DNA of 64,000 nt. Origin: an uncultured Aquimarina sp. GTDB lineage: Bacteria > Bacteroidota > Bacteroidia > Flavobacteriales > Flavobacteriaceae. The stretch covers positions 62,001 to 126,000 of the forward strand of contig CANMLL010000003.1 of NCBI GenBank assembly GCA_947498775.1. Direction: 5' to 3'. The number at the start of each line of letters is the position of its first letter. Within the stretch, counting starts at the first letter, position 1. The position numbers were made by a program, and so were the translations under genes. The notes beneath the pieces were generated by a model that saw only the letters and a program-made list of their open reading frames with translations, was not told where the DNA came from and ran no database searches. This document shows, piece after piece, positions 1 to 9,494 of this stretch.

Positions 1-969
1 GGATATCAAGATTTTACCTCGGGTAATACTGGTGGAGCCTACAAACAAGATGATGTAGATATTGAAAATACTGGTGATACAAAAGGAGAGTTCAATGTGG
101 GGTGGATTGATACTGGGGAGTGGTTAGCCTACGATATCAATGCTACCTCAACATTGAACACCTATGATATAGATTTTAGAGTAGCCTCACCCAATGGTCA
201 AGGAAAGTTTCATCTAGAAATCGGAGGAGTTACAATTACAGATGTAATTTCGGTACCCAATACAGGAAATTGGCAAAAATATGAGACCGTAACGGTTACC
301 GACATAAATATCCCTGCCGGACAACATGAGCTACGTGTAGTTTTTGACAATAGTGGTTTAAATTTGAATTATATAGCCTTTAAAGTTTCCCCTATTGCCA
401 CTGAAAGCTGTTCAGGAACTTCAGAGAATCAACAGTATCGCTATGAGGTTTCTTCAGATTTGGTTAATCCCTATATTATATTCATACCAAAAAATGAAGG
501 AATTGGTGATACTGTTTGTATTCTTTATTATGGCACCTCACCTACAGGGCCCTATCCAGGTTATTCTGTGAAACCCAATGAGCCATATCAAATTAATGCA
601 TCTGAAGGAGAACAAATCTACTTCTACTATACCTATAGTTTACCAACAGGAGGAGAAAATAATACAGCAAATCAAAAGCATGATCTTATCGTTGGGACTT
701 GTAGTCCAAAATCAGGGGTAGGTTTTAATTCTGAGGCTATAGTATTTCCTAACCCAATCATCAATAAGGTGCAAATACAGTTATCACCCAAACACAGTTT
801 TAATAGATTAGAAGTTGTAGATATACTGGGAAAAGTAATCCACAAACAAGATATTAACTCCAAAATCATAGATATTAATTTTGATATGAGTCAAGAAGAA
901 GACGGGCTTTATCTTTTAAATCTTTATGGAAAATCAGGAATTAAAAACTACAAATTGCTAAAGAAATAG
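1..969 (+). CDS. Secreted carbohydrate-binding protein, 3' fragment (CBM6 - CBM56-like - T9SS sorting domain)
   Basis: The frame is open from base 1, so the 5' end lies outside the window; a GTG at 97 is internal. The visible 322 residues hold three modules. Residues 1-130 resemble CBM6 (GGAYKQDDVDIE, then NVGWIDTGEWLAYDI). About 137-235 (CILYYGTSPTGPYPGY, then an aromatic FYYTYS stretch) looks like a CBM56-type beta-1,3-glucan-binding module. About 240-322 is a type A T9SS sorting domain (VFPNPI ... LEVVDILGKVI ... GLYLLNL). Proteins of this build are exported by the Sec system and secreted by the type IX system, and usually carry a glycoside hydrolase domain at the N-terminus. A laminarinase or other beta-glucanase is the natural guess, but the catalytic part is not in view. 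CBM6 and the sorting domain are firm; the CBM56 assignment is from memory of the family. Confidence 0.82.
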   Translation, partial: GYQDFTSGNTGGAYKQDDVDIENTGDTKGEFNVGWIDTGEWLAYDINATSTLNTYDIDFRVASPNGQGKFHLEIGGVTITDVISVPNTGNWQKYETVTVTDINIPAGQHELRVVFDNSGLNLNYIAFKVSPIATESCSGTSENQQYRYEVSSDLVNPYIIFIPKNEGIGDTVCILYYGTSPTGPYPGYSVKPNEPYQINASEGEQIYFYYTYSLPTGGENNTANQKHDLIVGTCSPKSGVGFNSEAIVFPNPIINKVQIQLSPKHSFNRLEVVDILGKVIHKQDINSKIIDINFDMSQEEDGLYLLNLYGKSGIKNYKLLKK

Positions 970-985
970 CTATAGCCCTGTTTTT

Positions 986-1020
986 GAGAGGATGACTCTT
1001 TTTATAAGAGTTGTTCTCTC
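986..1020 (+). terminator. Hairpin after the secreted CBM protein
   Basis: A 15-bp stem (986-1000 with 1006-1020), three of its pairs G-U, closes a 5-nt loop 17 bp after the stop codon. The T-run after it is weak (TT), so it may be an intrinsic terminator or just an mRNA 3'-end hairpin. Confidence 0.45.
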
Positions 1021-1045
1021 TTAAACACAAGGGAAAAGTATTTTA

Positions 1046-1504
1046 TCAGGAAACTCCCTGCATTGTAAGTAGTGTAGTTGACCAAACAATCACAGATGAT
1101 AAGAAGATTCCAACGGTATTAGCTACAAAAGCTTTTCTTTTTTTGATCTTAAACAAGTACGTAGCAATACTTCCAGCGTATACTCCAGTCCCGGGCAGTG
1201 GAATCATTACAAAAAGTAAAAGTCCCCAAAACCCATATTTTTTAATTTTATCACCAGAACCTGTTTTTGCTCTTCTGGCAACAAAAATCGCAGATTTTTT
1301 ATACCAATTCCATCTCAATAAATAACTGTTGATTTTTTCTAAAAAGAAGATCATCATAGGAAACACCAATAAATTGGCTAAAAAGCACACCACGAATACC
1401 AAATAGATATTTACTCCATTAAACAAACCGTAAGGTATTCCGACTTTAGCTTCACCAAACGGAGAAACACTCCATAAAATGGCTATAACAATTTCCTTAA
1501 TCAC
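1046..1504 (-). CDS. Small multidrug export family membrane protein (PF06695-like)
   Basis: 152 residues with about four hydrophobic segments. The opening (VIAILWSVSPFGEAKVGIPYG), the central basic loop with ARRAKTGSGDKIKKYG, and the FVMIPLPGTGVYAG segment are typical of the small multidrug export / COG2426 family, inner-membrane proteins of poorly known substrate. The start is a GTG at 1504; there is no in-frame ATG just upstream. It is a single gene, convergent with the CBM protein and codirectional with the large membrane-protein operon that begins upstream of it. The family call is good; transport of drugs is only a family label. Confidence 0.75.
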   Translation of the reverse strand: MIKEIVIAILWSVSPFGEAKVGIPYGLFNGVNIYLVFVVCFLANLLVFPMMIFFLEKINSYLLRWNWYKKSAIFVARRAKTGSGDKIKKYGFWGLLLFVMIPLPGTGVYAGSIATYLFKIKKRKAFVANTVGIFLSSVIVWSTTLLTMQGVS

Positions 1505-1621
1505 AAACTTACTTTTTTTTGAACTGCAAATATAATGTTCTGAGCGATTTACGCGATATTATTTATCATAAAAAATGATTAAACCTGCTTTATGCATTAA
1601 AAAATCTATTACTGATAAAAA

Positions 1622-3379
1622 TTATTCCTTATTGATTTTGGGTTCTAGCCAAAGAAAACCTATACATAATAGAAATATGAAAAAGAACCATAAAGGATTT
1701 ATAGGCTTCAATAGTTTTGCATCTTCTTCCAGACTAGAAAATTGATCGAAGTATCGCCGGTTCTTTTGTATCTTATCGTAATCTTTTTGAGATCTCCAAT
1801 GTAGTGTATCAGCAACAAAATAATTGAACATCATTGTAGAGTCCTGTTGTACAGATAACTTTTCCCATCCCAATGTGTTTGGATGCATAGTACCATGCCA
1901 TAAATTTTCAATACTAAGACCTCTACGCAAAGGAATCGTATATCTTCCCATTGTTTGCACAGTTGGTTTTTCTATGGATGTCCTTAAACTAAATTCGAAT
2001 GGTTGATCTTTAAAGCCCATCGTAATATCAGATTGCCATTGGGAAGATATAAGATTCTTATTACTTAATGCTCCTATGATGGCCGACCAAATTTGTTTAT
2101 AAACATTCGAGTTTCCTCGCAGTAGAAGTTCATAAGTATTCTCCAAAGTGGTAGTCCCTACTCTGCCATTGCCAATACGCTTATAGGCAGATATGGTTTT
2201 ATCTTTTGTATCCTGGTGAATTGGCAGAATACCGAATTCATTTTTAAACGAGAATACACTTTTAGGTATCTTATTTTTTGGAAAATCCTTTAACGAAATA
2301 TCCTCTCTTTTATCCGAAACAAAATCAAATGATCCTATATTTTTTGAAGTTTTGAAAAAATTATTGTTTGGTTGAATAAAAACTCCTAGTCCATTTTTTC
2401 TAATTGAATTTTCTAATGCTGTACGAGATTTTCTCCCTAAGTTTCTTAAAGAAGTAGCGTCAATGATTACCAGGTCAAACGTCTCTAGATTCTTTTTAGA
2501 AAGTACTCCTATTCGCTTCTTTTCAGTATTGAAATACTCAAATTTATGCCTTCCTTTAGTAATTTTACTTTTAACGATCATCTCATGTCCCAAGGATGCC
2601 AAATAATTTTTTAAATATTTGGTTTCGAAAGTCGGGAAGTTATTTAATACCAATATTTTTAAAGAAGTAGCTTCCTGTACAACCACAGGAACAGGGTCTT
2701 TCGATAAAAGGTTCCCCAAAGAATCTTTTTCGGTAATCGAAAATAGGTAGTTGCCTTTTATATTAAGGTTCGCTGCTAATTGAAATTTCTGATGCCGCCC
2801 TGATTTCAAAATCACAGAATCCACAATTGTTCCACCGGGCTCCTCGAGTAGCAATTTATTTCCTTTTTCCGGATTGTTGTAAAGGCCGGTAAAAAATATT
2901 CTTTCGCCTACATTATTTCTTTGATCGTATTTATATCTCACAATCCCTGAAGGCTCGCTTCCTGGCATATATTGAACCCAACGATTGTTTAATTGCCAAA
3001 AATCAAAAGATTCCAAACCATAACCCAGTAGAAAAACCGAATCTGAAACGGTTTCATTATCGAAAATAGGATAGTTCACCTTATATGGTAACACCTCTAT
3101 TTTTTTATGAACTCTTTTCAAACTATCCAGCTGCTCTTTGTTGTAGCCTTTGGTAAGCAAAACCGTTTTTGAAGTTTTTGGAGAAGTAGATGCCACTGGT
3201 TGTAAGGCTATAGCCATTAACGAAATAATAGCGAGAAAAGACACGAATATCTTAACCCAAAATTTGTTAGTACCAAATTGCGAAAATTCTTTCCAAATAA
3301 AGATCATCCAAAGCAGCAATCCTGCAGCACCAATCTGCCATATCAGATGGCTATTCAAAAAAGTAACAGTATCAATCAT
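1622..3379 (-). CDS. Large membrane-anchored protein of the MoxR/BatA cluster, unknown function
   Basis: 585 residues. Two hydrophobic segments lie near the N-terminus (about 10-28 and 43-62) and one at the extreme C-terminus (PLWFFFIFLLCIGFLWLEP). The roughly 490 residues between them would face the periplasm. The middle (about 240-420) alternates beta-strand and helix with ILVLNNFPTFETKYLKNYL and FDLVIIDATSL, a Rossmann-like pattern reminiscent of the glutamine-amidotransferase-like domain of BatA-family proteins. It is the last gene of the operon and overlaps the preceding gene by 8 bp, which suggests translational coupling. I recognise the context but not the family. A structural partner of the BatA-like protein in a periplasmic or cell-envelope assembly is an inference. 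Confidence 0.7.
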   Translation of the reverse strand: MIDTVTFLNSHLIWQIGAAGLLLWMIFIWKEFSQFGTNKFWVKIFVSFLAIISLMAIALQPVASTSPKTSKTVLLTKGYNKEQLDSLKRVHKKIEVLPYKVNYPIFDNETVSDSVFLLGYGLESFDFWQLNNRWVQYMPGSEPSGIVRYKYDQRNNVGERIFFTGLYNNPEKGNKLLLEEPGGTIVDSVILKSGRHQKFQLAANLNIKGNYLFSITEKDSLGNLLSKDPVPVVVQEATSLKILVLNNFPTFETKYLKNYLASLGHEMIVKSKITKGRHKFEYFNTEKKRIGVLSKKNLETFDLVIIDATSLRNLGRKSRTALENSIRKNGLGVFIQPNNNFFKTSKNIGSFDFVSDKREDISLKDFPKNKIPKSVFSFKNEFGILPIHQDTKDKTISAYKRIGNGRVGTTTLENTYELLLRGNSNVYKQIWSAIIGALSNKNLISSQWQSDITMGFKDQPFEFSLRTSIEKPTVQTMGRYTIPLRRGLSIENLWHGTMHPNTLGWEKLSVQQDSTMMFNYFVADTLHWRSQKDYDKIQKNRRYFDQFSSLEEDAKLLKPINPLWFFFIFLLCIGFLWLEPKINKE

Positions 3380-5579
3380 TAATTTCTAGCTCCTTTAATA
3401 ACAATTGGTTAATATCACTATTCACTTTTTCTTTTTTTATGGGATTAGGATTTGCTTCCGGAATTGCCAAAAACAACCCTCTTTGCACTTCTGGTAAAAC
3501 AGATGTTGATATTCCTTTAATTTCGGCAATCTGTTTTAACTGTTGTAATGTTTTTAAATATTTTCCCGGGTTTTCAATTGCTATTGTGGCTAATTCATTT
3601 CCAGCTTTTTCAAAAAGTTTTCTATCGTTATCAGATACTGCTTCTTTATTCTGAATTAAGTGTTCAAGTTTAAAAATGGCTTTACGAATAAAGGGATATA
3701 CTACAGGTTGTGATAATTCTTCACTTTTTTGAAATCCAGATACTTCTTTAATTTTACCCGTAAGTCTTTTATCTTCTTTGATTGGTGCAGGGTCAAATCC
3801 GATACGATGTACATAGATACGAGCACTATTCTTAATTTCCTGAATAAGTTTGAGTGCTCTATATTGATATGGTAACGATTTTTTGGGTTGATATAATCGT
3901 AAATATAATTCTGCATCCCACATTTCATTTAATGCTTGCCGTAATTTACTTTTTAAAGATTGTGTAAAAAGAGTTGATTCCTCGGGATCTTCATGATTAT
4001 GTAGATATTCTTCCAAAGGATCTTCCTCCTTAGCACCTTCTTCGGCCACCAGATTATGTTCATTTTCTGTATCATGCTTATGCGTATATGCGGCCAGGGG
4101 ATCTTCATCATCATGTTCTTCTTCACCTTCATGCGTTTCAACACTCTCTGGTGTAGCAGAGGCAAATTCGGATTCATCTCCCATAAATTCTGCATATTTA
4201 AGACGCAATACTTTTTGGTCAAACCCCAGCTCGTTGCTCTTAAATTTAAATTGCTGTGTTATGAGTTTAGCTTTATCCTTAAGTAACTTTTCGGTATCAA
4301 TAATTAACTGGCGCTGACTTCTGAAATAATCCGGCATTAAGTCAACACCCATCGTACCCTCTACCGCAAACTGATCGGTAATCGTGTCTTTTATCACTGC
4401 AAAAAAGGTTTCACTTCTTGATATATTGGGTTTGGGTTGTTTCTGATCCAACGCTTCTATATAAAAATAAAGCTCGTCACCCGGTTCCATCTTCATTAGA
4501 TCCAGATTTATATTTTTTGAAAGATTCTGTCTCCTTCCTCCAACAACTACTCCGGTATCAAAATTCAACTTTTCCTCTCTGAATTTTACCGACTCTCCCG
4601 AGCCTTTACTGACAGTAGCAACAATATAGGCATTTGTAACTCCGAAATCATCGGTGATTAGTGTATTAAACGCCAGGTTCTTATTCTGATCAAAAGAAAA
4701 CGAAGTAAACTGTTTTATGTTTTTAATTTCTAAAACTGGTTTTTGATCTTTTTGGACCTCTATTGAATATAATTCTGAGACATATGAAGCTCCTTGCTTA
4801 TCTATAAACTTAAAACTATAAAAACCAGAAGAGCTTGCTGTCGAGGTTCTTTTATACTTTCCTTCAGAAAAGTTCATTGGATAACTACTCCCGATACTTT
4901 CCATAGTTACACTTGCTACATCGGTATCAAATTTCATCTCCCAGGATAGCTTCGAACCTTCTATCACTTTTACATCCATTTCTGAAGTTTGAAAAGATTT
5001 TAAGCCAGTATAACCAGGGTATTTAATCTTTAAAAGCAAACTTTCTAATATAGGAGCAGGTGTTTTTACAGAAGTCGAATCGGTTGGTGTAAAAACAATT
5101 TGCTCTGATGGTGCTTCTGGTTGATTAGATTCACTTAAAATATTCATCAGATCAAATTGATGCACCAAAAACCCAATGAGCACCAATAGTACTAATACAA
5201 TTGCACCTCTAATCAAACGATCGGGAGGTTTTATACGTAAGTTTTCGTTGAGTTCTTTTATAATTTTATATTGTTGCAACTTTGCTACACCCGATAAATG
5301 CTCTTGAGGTAATAACAAAAGACTGGTACTATATTCTGCTGAGCTTAAATGTTGATCTATGTATTTACTTACCTCTTGTAAATCAATTTTTTGGGGGTTG
5401 ATAAAAACAAACACTACTATACCAACAACGATAAAGGCCGTAGCGCAAAAAATAATGTTATGAAACATGAAATAAATAAGAATAGCCGATCCAATGGCGT
5501 AGAAAAAAATTTCTAACCATAGCTTTAATCGCCAATGGTTCTTAAACTTAAGTAATATTTTGTTTCCTGATGCTGTCAT
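3372..5579 (-). CDS. DUF4175-like membrane-anchored protein with acidic/His-rich repeat
   Basis: I place the start at the ATG at 5579 (MTASGNKILLKF) because it forms an ATGA overlap with the stop of the upstream gene; a longer frame from 5639 would run 64 bp into that gene. This gives 735 residues. Two closely spaced membrane segments at about 22-65 and one at about 135-152 precede a long extramembrane part of beta-rich domains and a helical C-terminal half. Residues about 478-530 are very rich in Glu, Asp and His and contain the motif EDPL-x2-Y-x-H-x-H twice, a possible metal-binding stretch. Similar large proteins labelled DUF4175 sit in this position in Bacteroidota MoxR clusters. Function is unknown. 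Confidence 0.7.
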   Translation of the reverse strand: MTASGNKILLKFKNHWRLKLWLEIFFYAIGSAILIYFMFHNIIFCATAFIVVGIVVFVFINPQKIDLQEVSKYIDQHLSSAEYSTSLLLLPQEHLSGVAKLQQYKIIKELNENLRIKPPDRLIRGAIVLVLLVLIGFLVHQFDLMNILSESNQPEAPSEQIVFTPTDSTSVKTPAPILESLLLKIKYPGYTGLKSFQTSEMDVKVIEGSKLSWEMKFDTDVASVTMESIGSSYPMNFSEGKYKRTSTASSSGFYSFKFIDKQGASYVSELYSIEVQKDQKPVLEIKNIKQFTSFSFDQNKNLAFNTLITDDFGVTNAYIVATVSKGSGESVKFREEKLNFDTGVVVGGRRQNLSKNINLDLMKMEPGDELYFYIEALDQKQPKPNISRSETFFAVIKDTITDQFAVEGTMGVDLMPDYFRSQRQLIIDTEKLLKDKAKLITQQFKFKSNELGFDQKVLRLKYAEFMGDESEFASATPESVETHEGEEEHDDEDPLAAYTHKHDTENEHNLVAEEGAKEEDPLEEYLHNHEDPEESTLFTQSLKSKLRQALNEMWDAELYLRLYQPKKSLPYQYRALKLIQEIKNSARIYVHRIGFDPAPIKEDKRLTGKIKEVSGFQKSEELSQPVVYPFIRKAIFKLEHLIQNKEAVSDNDRKLFEKAGNELATIAIENPGKYLKTLQQLKQIAEIKGISTSVLPEVQRGLFLAIPEANPNPIKKEKVNSDINQLLLKELEIND

Positions 5580-6874
5580 TGTTTTCTCAATTTTGCCAGA
5601 ATACGTTCTGTAATTGCCAGTAAGGCAAAGAATATCCACAACCAGCCAGAAATATCAAAAAAAGCAGAAGTTTTGGTTTTAATCTCCTCAATTCCATTTA
5701 CAGGAAGTAACTCTTCTAGAGCCGCAGTTCTTTTGTCGTATTTTTCAATTTCTTTTTCTAACCCCTTATAAAAGTCAAATATTTCTAGAAGTTGCTCAGA
5801 AAAATGCTCTTCTATGATATTTTCTGAAGTTAATAATCTTGTATGATAAAAAAGGCTTCTTTTAGGTCCTGGTTTTATAATATCATGCGCTAAACTATCA
5901 GGTTTAAAAACTAATAATTTTGTTGAAGTATCTGGAATCGAATCCGTTCGCAACCATATCACCAAACCGAAATGATCCAAATTCAATGTATCAATACTTT
6001 GTGCTTTATTTATTTCAATAGATCTGTTGGTATATTTTGAAATTGCCTTTAAAGACGCCTCAATATATTTTGCCTGACCCGATAAGCTATCTTCATAGTT
6101 TAAAAGTACTTCTATAGAACTTTCAATACTTAGTGGTAACTCTTCTTCTTTTCCATTCAATGAAAAGAACACGCTATCGTTTGCTTTATTAAATTTGAAA
6201 AGTTTACTATCTGAAGCTAACAATTCTTTCTCAAAAGATGTATGCTGATTGCTACTTGATACCGAAAATAATGCTATTTCATTTTCTTTCTTAGTGGCTT
6301 GAAGTACTTTTTTAGTTACTACTTCAGCATCAATAATAACCCAAGAAATCTTTTTGTTTATTTTGGGTCTCGCACCTTTAATTCCTGATACAAAAGCATT
6401 TGCAAAAACGACAATACTATCTGTTTGCAGAGTTTCCATTTCTTTTGCTAATTGCCAGTACCTTGGTACTTCGATATTGTTACCTTCAAACTCATCCACC
6501 CGATATTCGGGGAAACTCGTTTGCAAGAGTCTTACTGATGGTCCAGTTTCCAAAGTATCAATTATAGCCTGTATTCTAGTATCTTGCAGTAAACTTGGTT
6601 CAATGATATAGGTGATCGGTATTCTATCCTCCTTCTTTTTTACACTTGGTCCCGCAATGATAATAACAAGTAAACCAATCAACAATAGTCTTAAAAACAG
6701 TAAAACCCATTCGTTAAGCTTAATGCTACTGGATTTCTTAGAATCTGTTTCGCTAAAAAGTTTGGTACTTCCTACTTTGATCGTCTTTCCTTCTTTCTTA
6801 CTCCATAGGTGTATTGCTATGGGAACTAGTAAGCCCAATAAAGCCCATAGATATGTTGGATTAAGAAAAAACAT
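5576..6874 (-). CDS. BatA-domain membrane protein
   Basis: 432 residues. The N-terminus (MFFLNPTYLWALLGLLVPIAIHLWSKKEGK) is the BatA / aerotolerance regulator N-terminal domain, followed by a second membrane segment at about 55-75 (VLLFLRLLLIGLLVIIIAGP). The middle is extracytoplasmic, and a last membrane segment lies near the end (WLWIFFALLAITERILAKL). It lacks a recognisable MIDAS motif, so it is not a canonical BatA/BatB with an intact VWA domain. It sits one base after the DUF58 gene and overlaps the next gene by 4 bp. In Bacteroidota clusters this protein is thought to act with MoxR and DUF58 proteins in envelope maturation or stress tolerance; the exact role is unknown. Confidence 0.82.
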   Translation of the reverse strand: MFFLNPTYLWALLGLLVPIAIHLWSKKEGKTIKVGSTKLFSETDSKKSSSIKLNEWVLLFLRLLLIGLLVIIIAGPSVKKKEDRIPITYIIEPSLLQDTRIQAIIDTLETGPSVRLLQTSFPEYRVDEFEGNNIEVPRYWQLAKEMETLQTDSIVVFANAFVSGIKGARPKINKKISWVIIDAEVVTKKVLQATKKENEIALFSVSSSNQHTSFEKELLASDSKLFKFNKANDSVFFSLNGKEEELPLSIESSIEVLLNYEDSLSGQAKYIEASLKAISKYTNRSIEINKAQSIDTLNLDHFGLVIWLRTDSIPDTSTKLLVFKPDSLAHDIIKPGPKRSLFYHTRLLTSENIIEEHFSEQLLEIFDFYKGLEKEIEKYDKRTAALEELLPVNGIEEIKTKTSAFFDISGWLWIFFALLAITERILAKLRKQ

Positions 6875-6875
6875 A

Positions 6876-7775
6876 TTACATAAGTTTGTTTCGCTTTTTT
6901 AGAAAGAACTGGATTGCTTCACCTATATGTTCATCTAACTTAAATAAGTGATAACCAATATCATTAGCCAATAAGGAATCTTTAACCTTTTTCATCATTT
7001 CTTCAAGTGCCAAAAAGTATTCTTTCTTTGCAGCTTTGGCATCTACCTGAAGTCTGGCTCCGGTTTCCAAATCTTCAAAGGTTACCGTGCCTTTATAACC
7101 AAACTCTAATTCTTTCTTCCCCATAACATGAAGTACAACAACTTCATTCTTGGGGGTTTTCAATCTTTTTACAAAGGAGGTTATTTCTTCTTCCCGTTCA
7201 TAAAAATCTGTGATCAAAAAAATCAATTCTTTATGACTTCGATCATGTAGTTGTTTTGTAGCATCAAGATTGTCGGGCCATTTTCCTTTATTTTCAATAT
7301 CTATTAACCCTTGCAGCAAACGATTAAAATACTGTTTCTGCACTTTGGGATACATACTAAATAATTGTTGATCGTTAAGCGCAAAAAGCCCCACAGCATC
7401 TCCTTGATTTTTGGATAAATAACCTAATGATGCTATTAAAACCTTTGCAAAATCCATTTTTGATAATCCATCTTCTTGATGTAGCATCGATTTACTTGAG
7501 TCCAAAATGAATTTTACCGCAATATTGGTTTCTATCTCAGATTGTTTGACATAATACCTGCCAGATCTGGCTAACATTTTCCAATCCAGCAACCTAAGGT
7601 CATCACCAGGTTCGTAGGTGCGATATTGGTTAAATTCCATTCCAGACCCCACACTATTACTATGCTGAAGTCCCGATAAATATCCATCAACAATTACACG
7701 AGCGATTAGTGACAATCCTGATACTGTCTTAATAAGTTCGGGTTTTATTAATTGGTGATATTCTTCTCGTTTCAC
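6876..7775 (-). CDS. DUF58 domain protein (VWA-like partner of MoxR)
   Basis: 299 residues and no membrane segment. The stretch around 60-75 (YRTYEPGDDLRLLDWKMLAR) is the DUF58 signature, and FILDSSKSM soon after is the DxSxS-type metal-site motif of a VWA-like fold. It starts 20 bp after MoxR and is followed directly by the BatA gene, the common MoxR-DUF58-BatA order. DUF58 proteins are believed to be adaptors or substrates for MoxR AAA+ ATPases. The assignment is secure at family level. Confidence 0.92.
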   Translation of the reverse strand: MKREEYHQLIKPELIKTVSGLSLIARVIVDGYLSGLQHSNSVGSGMEFNQYRTYEPGDDLRLLDWKMLARSGRYYVKQSEIETNIAVKFILDSSKSMLHQEDGLSKMDFAKVLIASLGYLSKNQGDAVGLFALNDQQLFSMYPKVQKQYFNRLLQGLIDIENKGKWPDNLDATKQLHDRSHKELIFLITDFYEREEEITSFVKRLKTPKNEVVVLHVMGKKELEFGYKGTVTFEDLETGARLQVDAKAAKKEYFLALEEMMKKVKDSLLANDIGYHLFKLDEHIGEAIQFFLKKRNKLM

Positions 7776-7795
7776 TTGTTTCTTCTGAAATCTAA

Positions 7796-8794
7796 CTAAA
7801 GTATTGTCTTCATGAGCTGACGAGTAACATCATCAGCGGTAATACCTTCGGATTCTGCCCTAAAGTTTACAATTACCCGATGTCGCAATACTGGTAAAGC
7901 AACATGTCTAATATCATCAGGTGTAACCGATAAACGCCCACTTATCAATGCTCTAGCCTTGGCAGTCAAAATCATGGCTTGTCCAGCTCTTGGGCCAGCT
8001 CCCCAGTTTACCCATTCTTTCACATAAGAATCCGTACTAGTTTCGGGTCTTGTATCTCTAATCAACCTACTTACCAATGCAATAAGATCATCGCTAATAG
8101 GTACCTCTCTTACCAATCCCTGTAAACGCAAGATATCTTGTCCAGAAATTACTTTATTTAGTATGGCTTTTTTCGTTCCTGTTGTACTTTTTAAAACAGC
8201 CTTCTCTTCAGCCTCACTTGGGTATCCTATTTTTATATATAAAAGAAAACGATCTTGCTGTGCCTCAGGTAAAATAAAGGTACCAGACTGTTCTATTGGG
8301 TTTTGAGTAGCCAAAATAAAAAACGGCCTGTCTAATTCATATGTCTTTCCAGAATACGTAACTTCAAACTCTTGCATTGCTTCCAGTAGTGCTGCTTGAG
8401 TCTTGGGTGGCGTACGGTTAATCTCGTCGGCCAAAACGATGTTTGCAAAAATTGGTCCTTTATTAAATTTAAAAAACTTCTTGCCGGTACTATGATCTTC
8501 TTCCAATATTTCAGTACCAATAATATCTGAAGGCATCAGATCTGGAGTAAATTGTATTCTCTTAAACTTCAAATCAATAGCCTCTGCCAATGTTCTAATC
8601 ATCAACGTCTTGGCTAATCCGGGAACTCCTTCTAATAATGCATGTCCCCCTGCAAGAAACGTAATCAACAACTGTTCAATCGTTTCTTCTTGCCCTATAA
8701 TTATCTTACCTATTTCCTTCTTTAAATTTGTAATTTTTTCGGTAAGTATACGTACCTCTTGTTCGATACCTGCTATATCTCTATTCATAGTCAT
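7796..8794 (-). CDS. MoxR family AAA+ ATPase
   Basis: 332 residues, the usual MoxR length. Walker A is GVPGLAKT and Walker B is VLADEINR, followed by PKTQAALLEAMQE and the sensor region FFILATQNPIEQSGTFILPEAQQDRF, all hallmarks of the MoxR family. The C-terminal helical lid contains the GAGPRAGQAM motif. Two in-frame ATGs (8794 and 8788) are possible starts. MoxR ATPases act as chaperone-like machines that assemble or activate metal-binding or VWA proteins, here probably the DUF58 and BatA products encoded just downstream. The gene lies 4 bp after the DUF4159 gene, clearly in the same operon. Confidence 0.95.
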   Translation of the reverse strand: MTMNRDIAGIEQEVRILTEKITNLKKEIGKIIIGQEETIEQLLITFLAGGHALLEGVPGLAKTLMIRTLAEAIDLKFKRIQFTPDLMPSDIIGTEILEEDHSTGKKFFKFNKGPIFANIVLADEINRTPPKTQAALLEAMQEFEVTYSGKTYELDRPFFILATQNPIEQSGTFILPEAQQDRFLLYIKIGYPSEAEEKAVLKSTTGTKKAILNKVISGQDILRLQGLVREVPISDDLIALVSRLIRDTRPETSTDSYVKEWVNWGAGPRAGQAMILTAKARALISGRLSVTPDDIRHVALPVLRHRVIVNFRAESEGITADDVTRQLMKTIL

Positions 8795-8798
8795 CCTT

Positions 8799-9419
8799 TT
8801 ATGATGTCAATGCATACATCACTATATTTACTCCAAAACGAGTATTATCAATTTTATACCAGCGCTTGTTTCTAAAATCATAGTCCCACTCGCACCCATA
8901 ATCTTTATTACTAAACAGCACCCCAATTCTACCATTTATTTCGATTGCTTTTAGATAATCATGTACAATATCATCTCCCCATCCATTGAGTTCTTGTGAA
9001 GTTGTTGGGGGGCCATCTTCAAATTCAAAAAAAACTTTATAGATCTCGTGATTGTTTGGTATTTTTTTAAGTTCACCAGTACCAAAAATATCTTCCATTT
9101 GACGTTCGAACGATTTTGAAAACAAACCATCGATATCATGATTACAGTCATCGGCAAAGACAAAGCCTCCGTTTTTGATATATTTTTCGAAGTTTTCCCT
9201 TTCTTTCCTGGTAAATTGGACCAATTTGTGACCAGAAATATAACAAAAAGGGCTTTTAAAAATCTCATCACTACTCAAAGGAATAATTCTCTCTTGAGTA
9301 TCTACTTGCAACGTAGTGTATTCTACCAAAGAGTTTAGAAGGTTGGATGGCATTCTTTGATCTACATCCCAATCACCCGACTCATATTGTAACCTAGTAA
9401 AGAAAAACTTGTTAGCCAA
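8799..9419 (-). CDS. DUF4159 protein, first gene of the MoxR operon (TTG start)
   Basis: 206 residues. FTRLQYESGDWDVDQRMPSN at the N-terminus and the later ISGHKLVQFTRKERENFEKY and FADDCNHDIDGLFSKSF segments fit DUF4159, a glutamine-amidotransferase-like fold found in Bacteroidota MoxR clusters. There is no ATG before the conserved region. The only start available after the in-frame stop at 9426-9428 is the TTG at 9419, giving a product without a signal peptide and therefore probably cytoplasmic. It opens the operon that continues to 1622, and a terminator of the upstream protease operon lies about 80 bp before it. Confidence 0.85.
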   Translation of the reverse strand: MANKFFFTRLQYESGDWDVDQRMPSNLLNSLVEYTTLQVDTQERIIPLSSDEIFKSPFCYISGHKLVQFTRKERENFEKYIKNGGFVFADDCNHDIDGLFSKSFERQMEDIFGTGELKKIPNNHEIYKVFFEFEDGPPTTSQELNGWGDDIVHDYLKAIEINGRIGVLFSNKDYGCEWDYDFRNKRWYKIDNTRFGVNIVMYALTS

Positions 9420-9494
9420 TGCACTTTAATATTTTATCCCTCAACAATTAGATCCTTTTTTAATACAATAACTAAAATCACGAATAGTATATAA

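Noticed and set aside
97..969. GTG at 97 as a start for the first gene
   Set aside because: The CBM6 fold begins upstream of it and the frame is open to base 1; the gene is cut by the window edge.
1011..1325. Plus-strand frame opposite the small multidrug exporter
   Set aside because: Shadow of the membrane protein on the other strand; no leader and no family.
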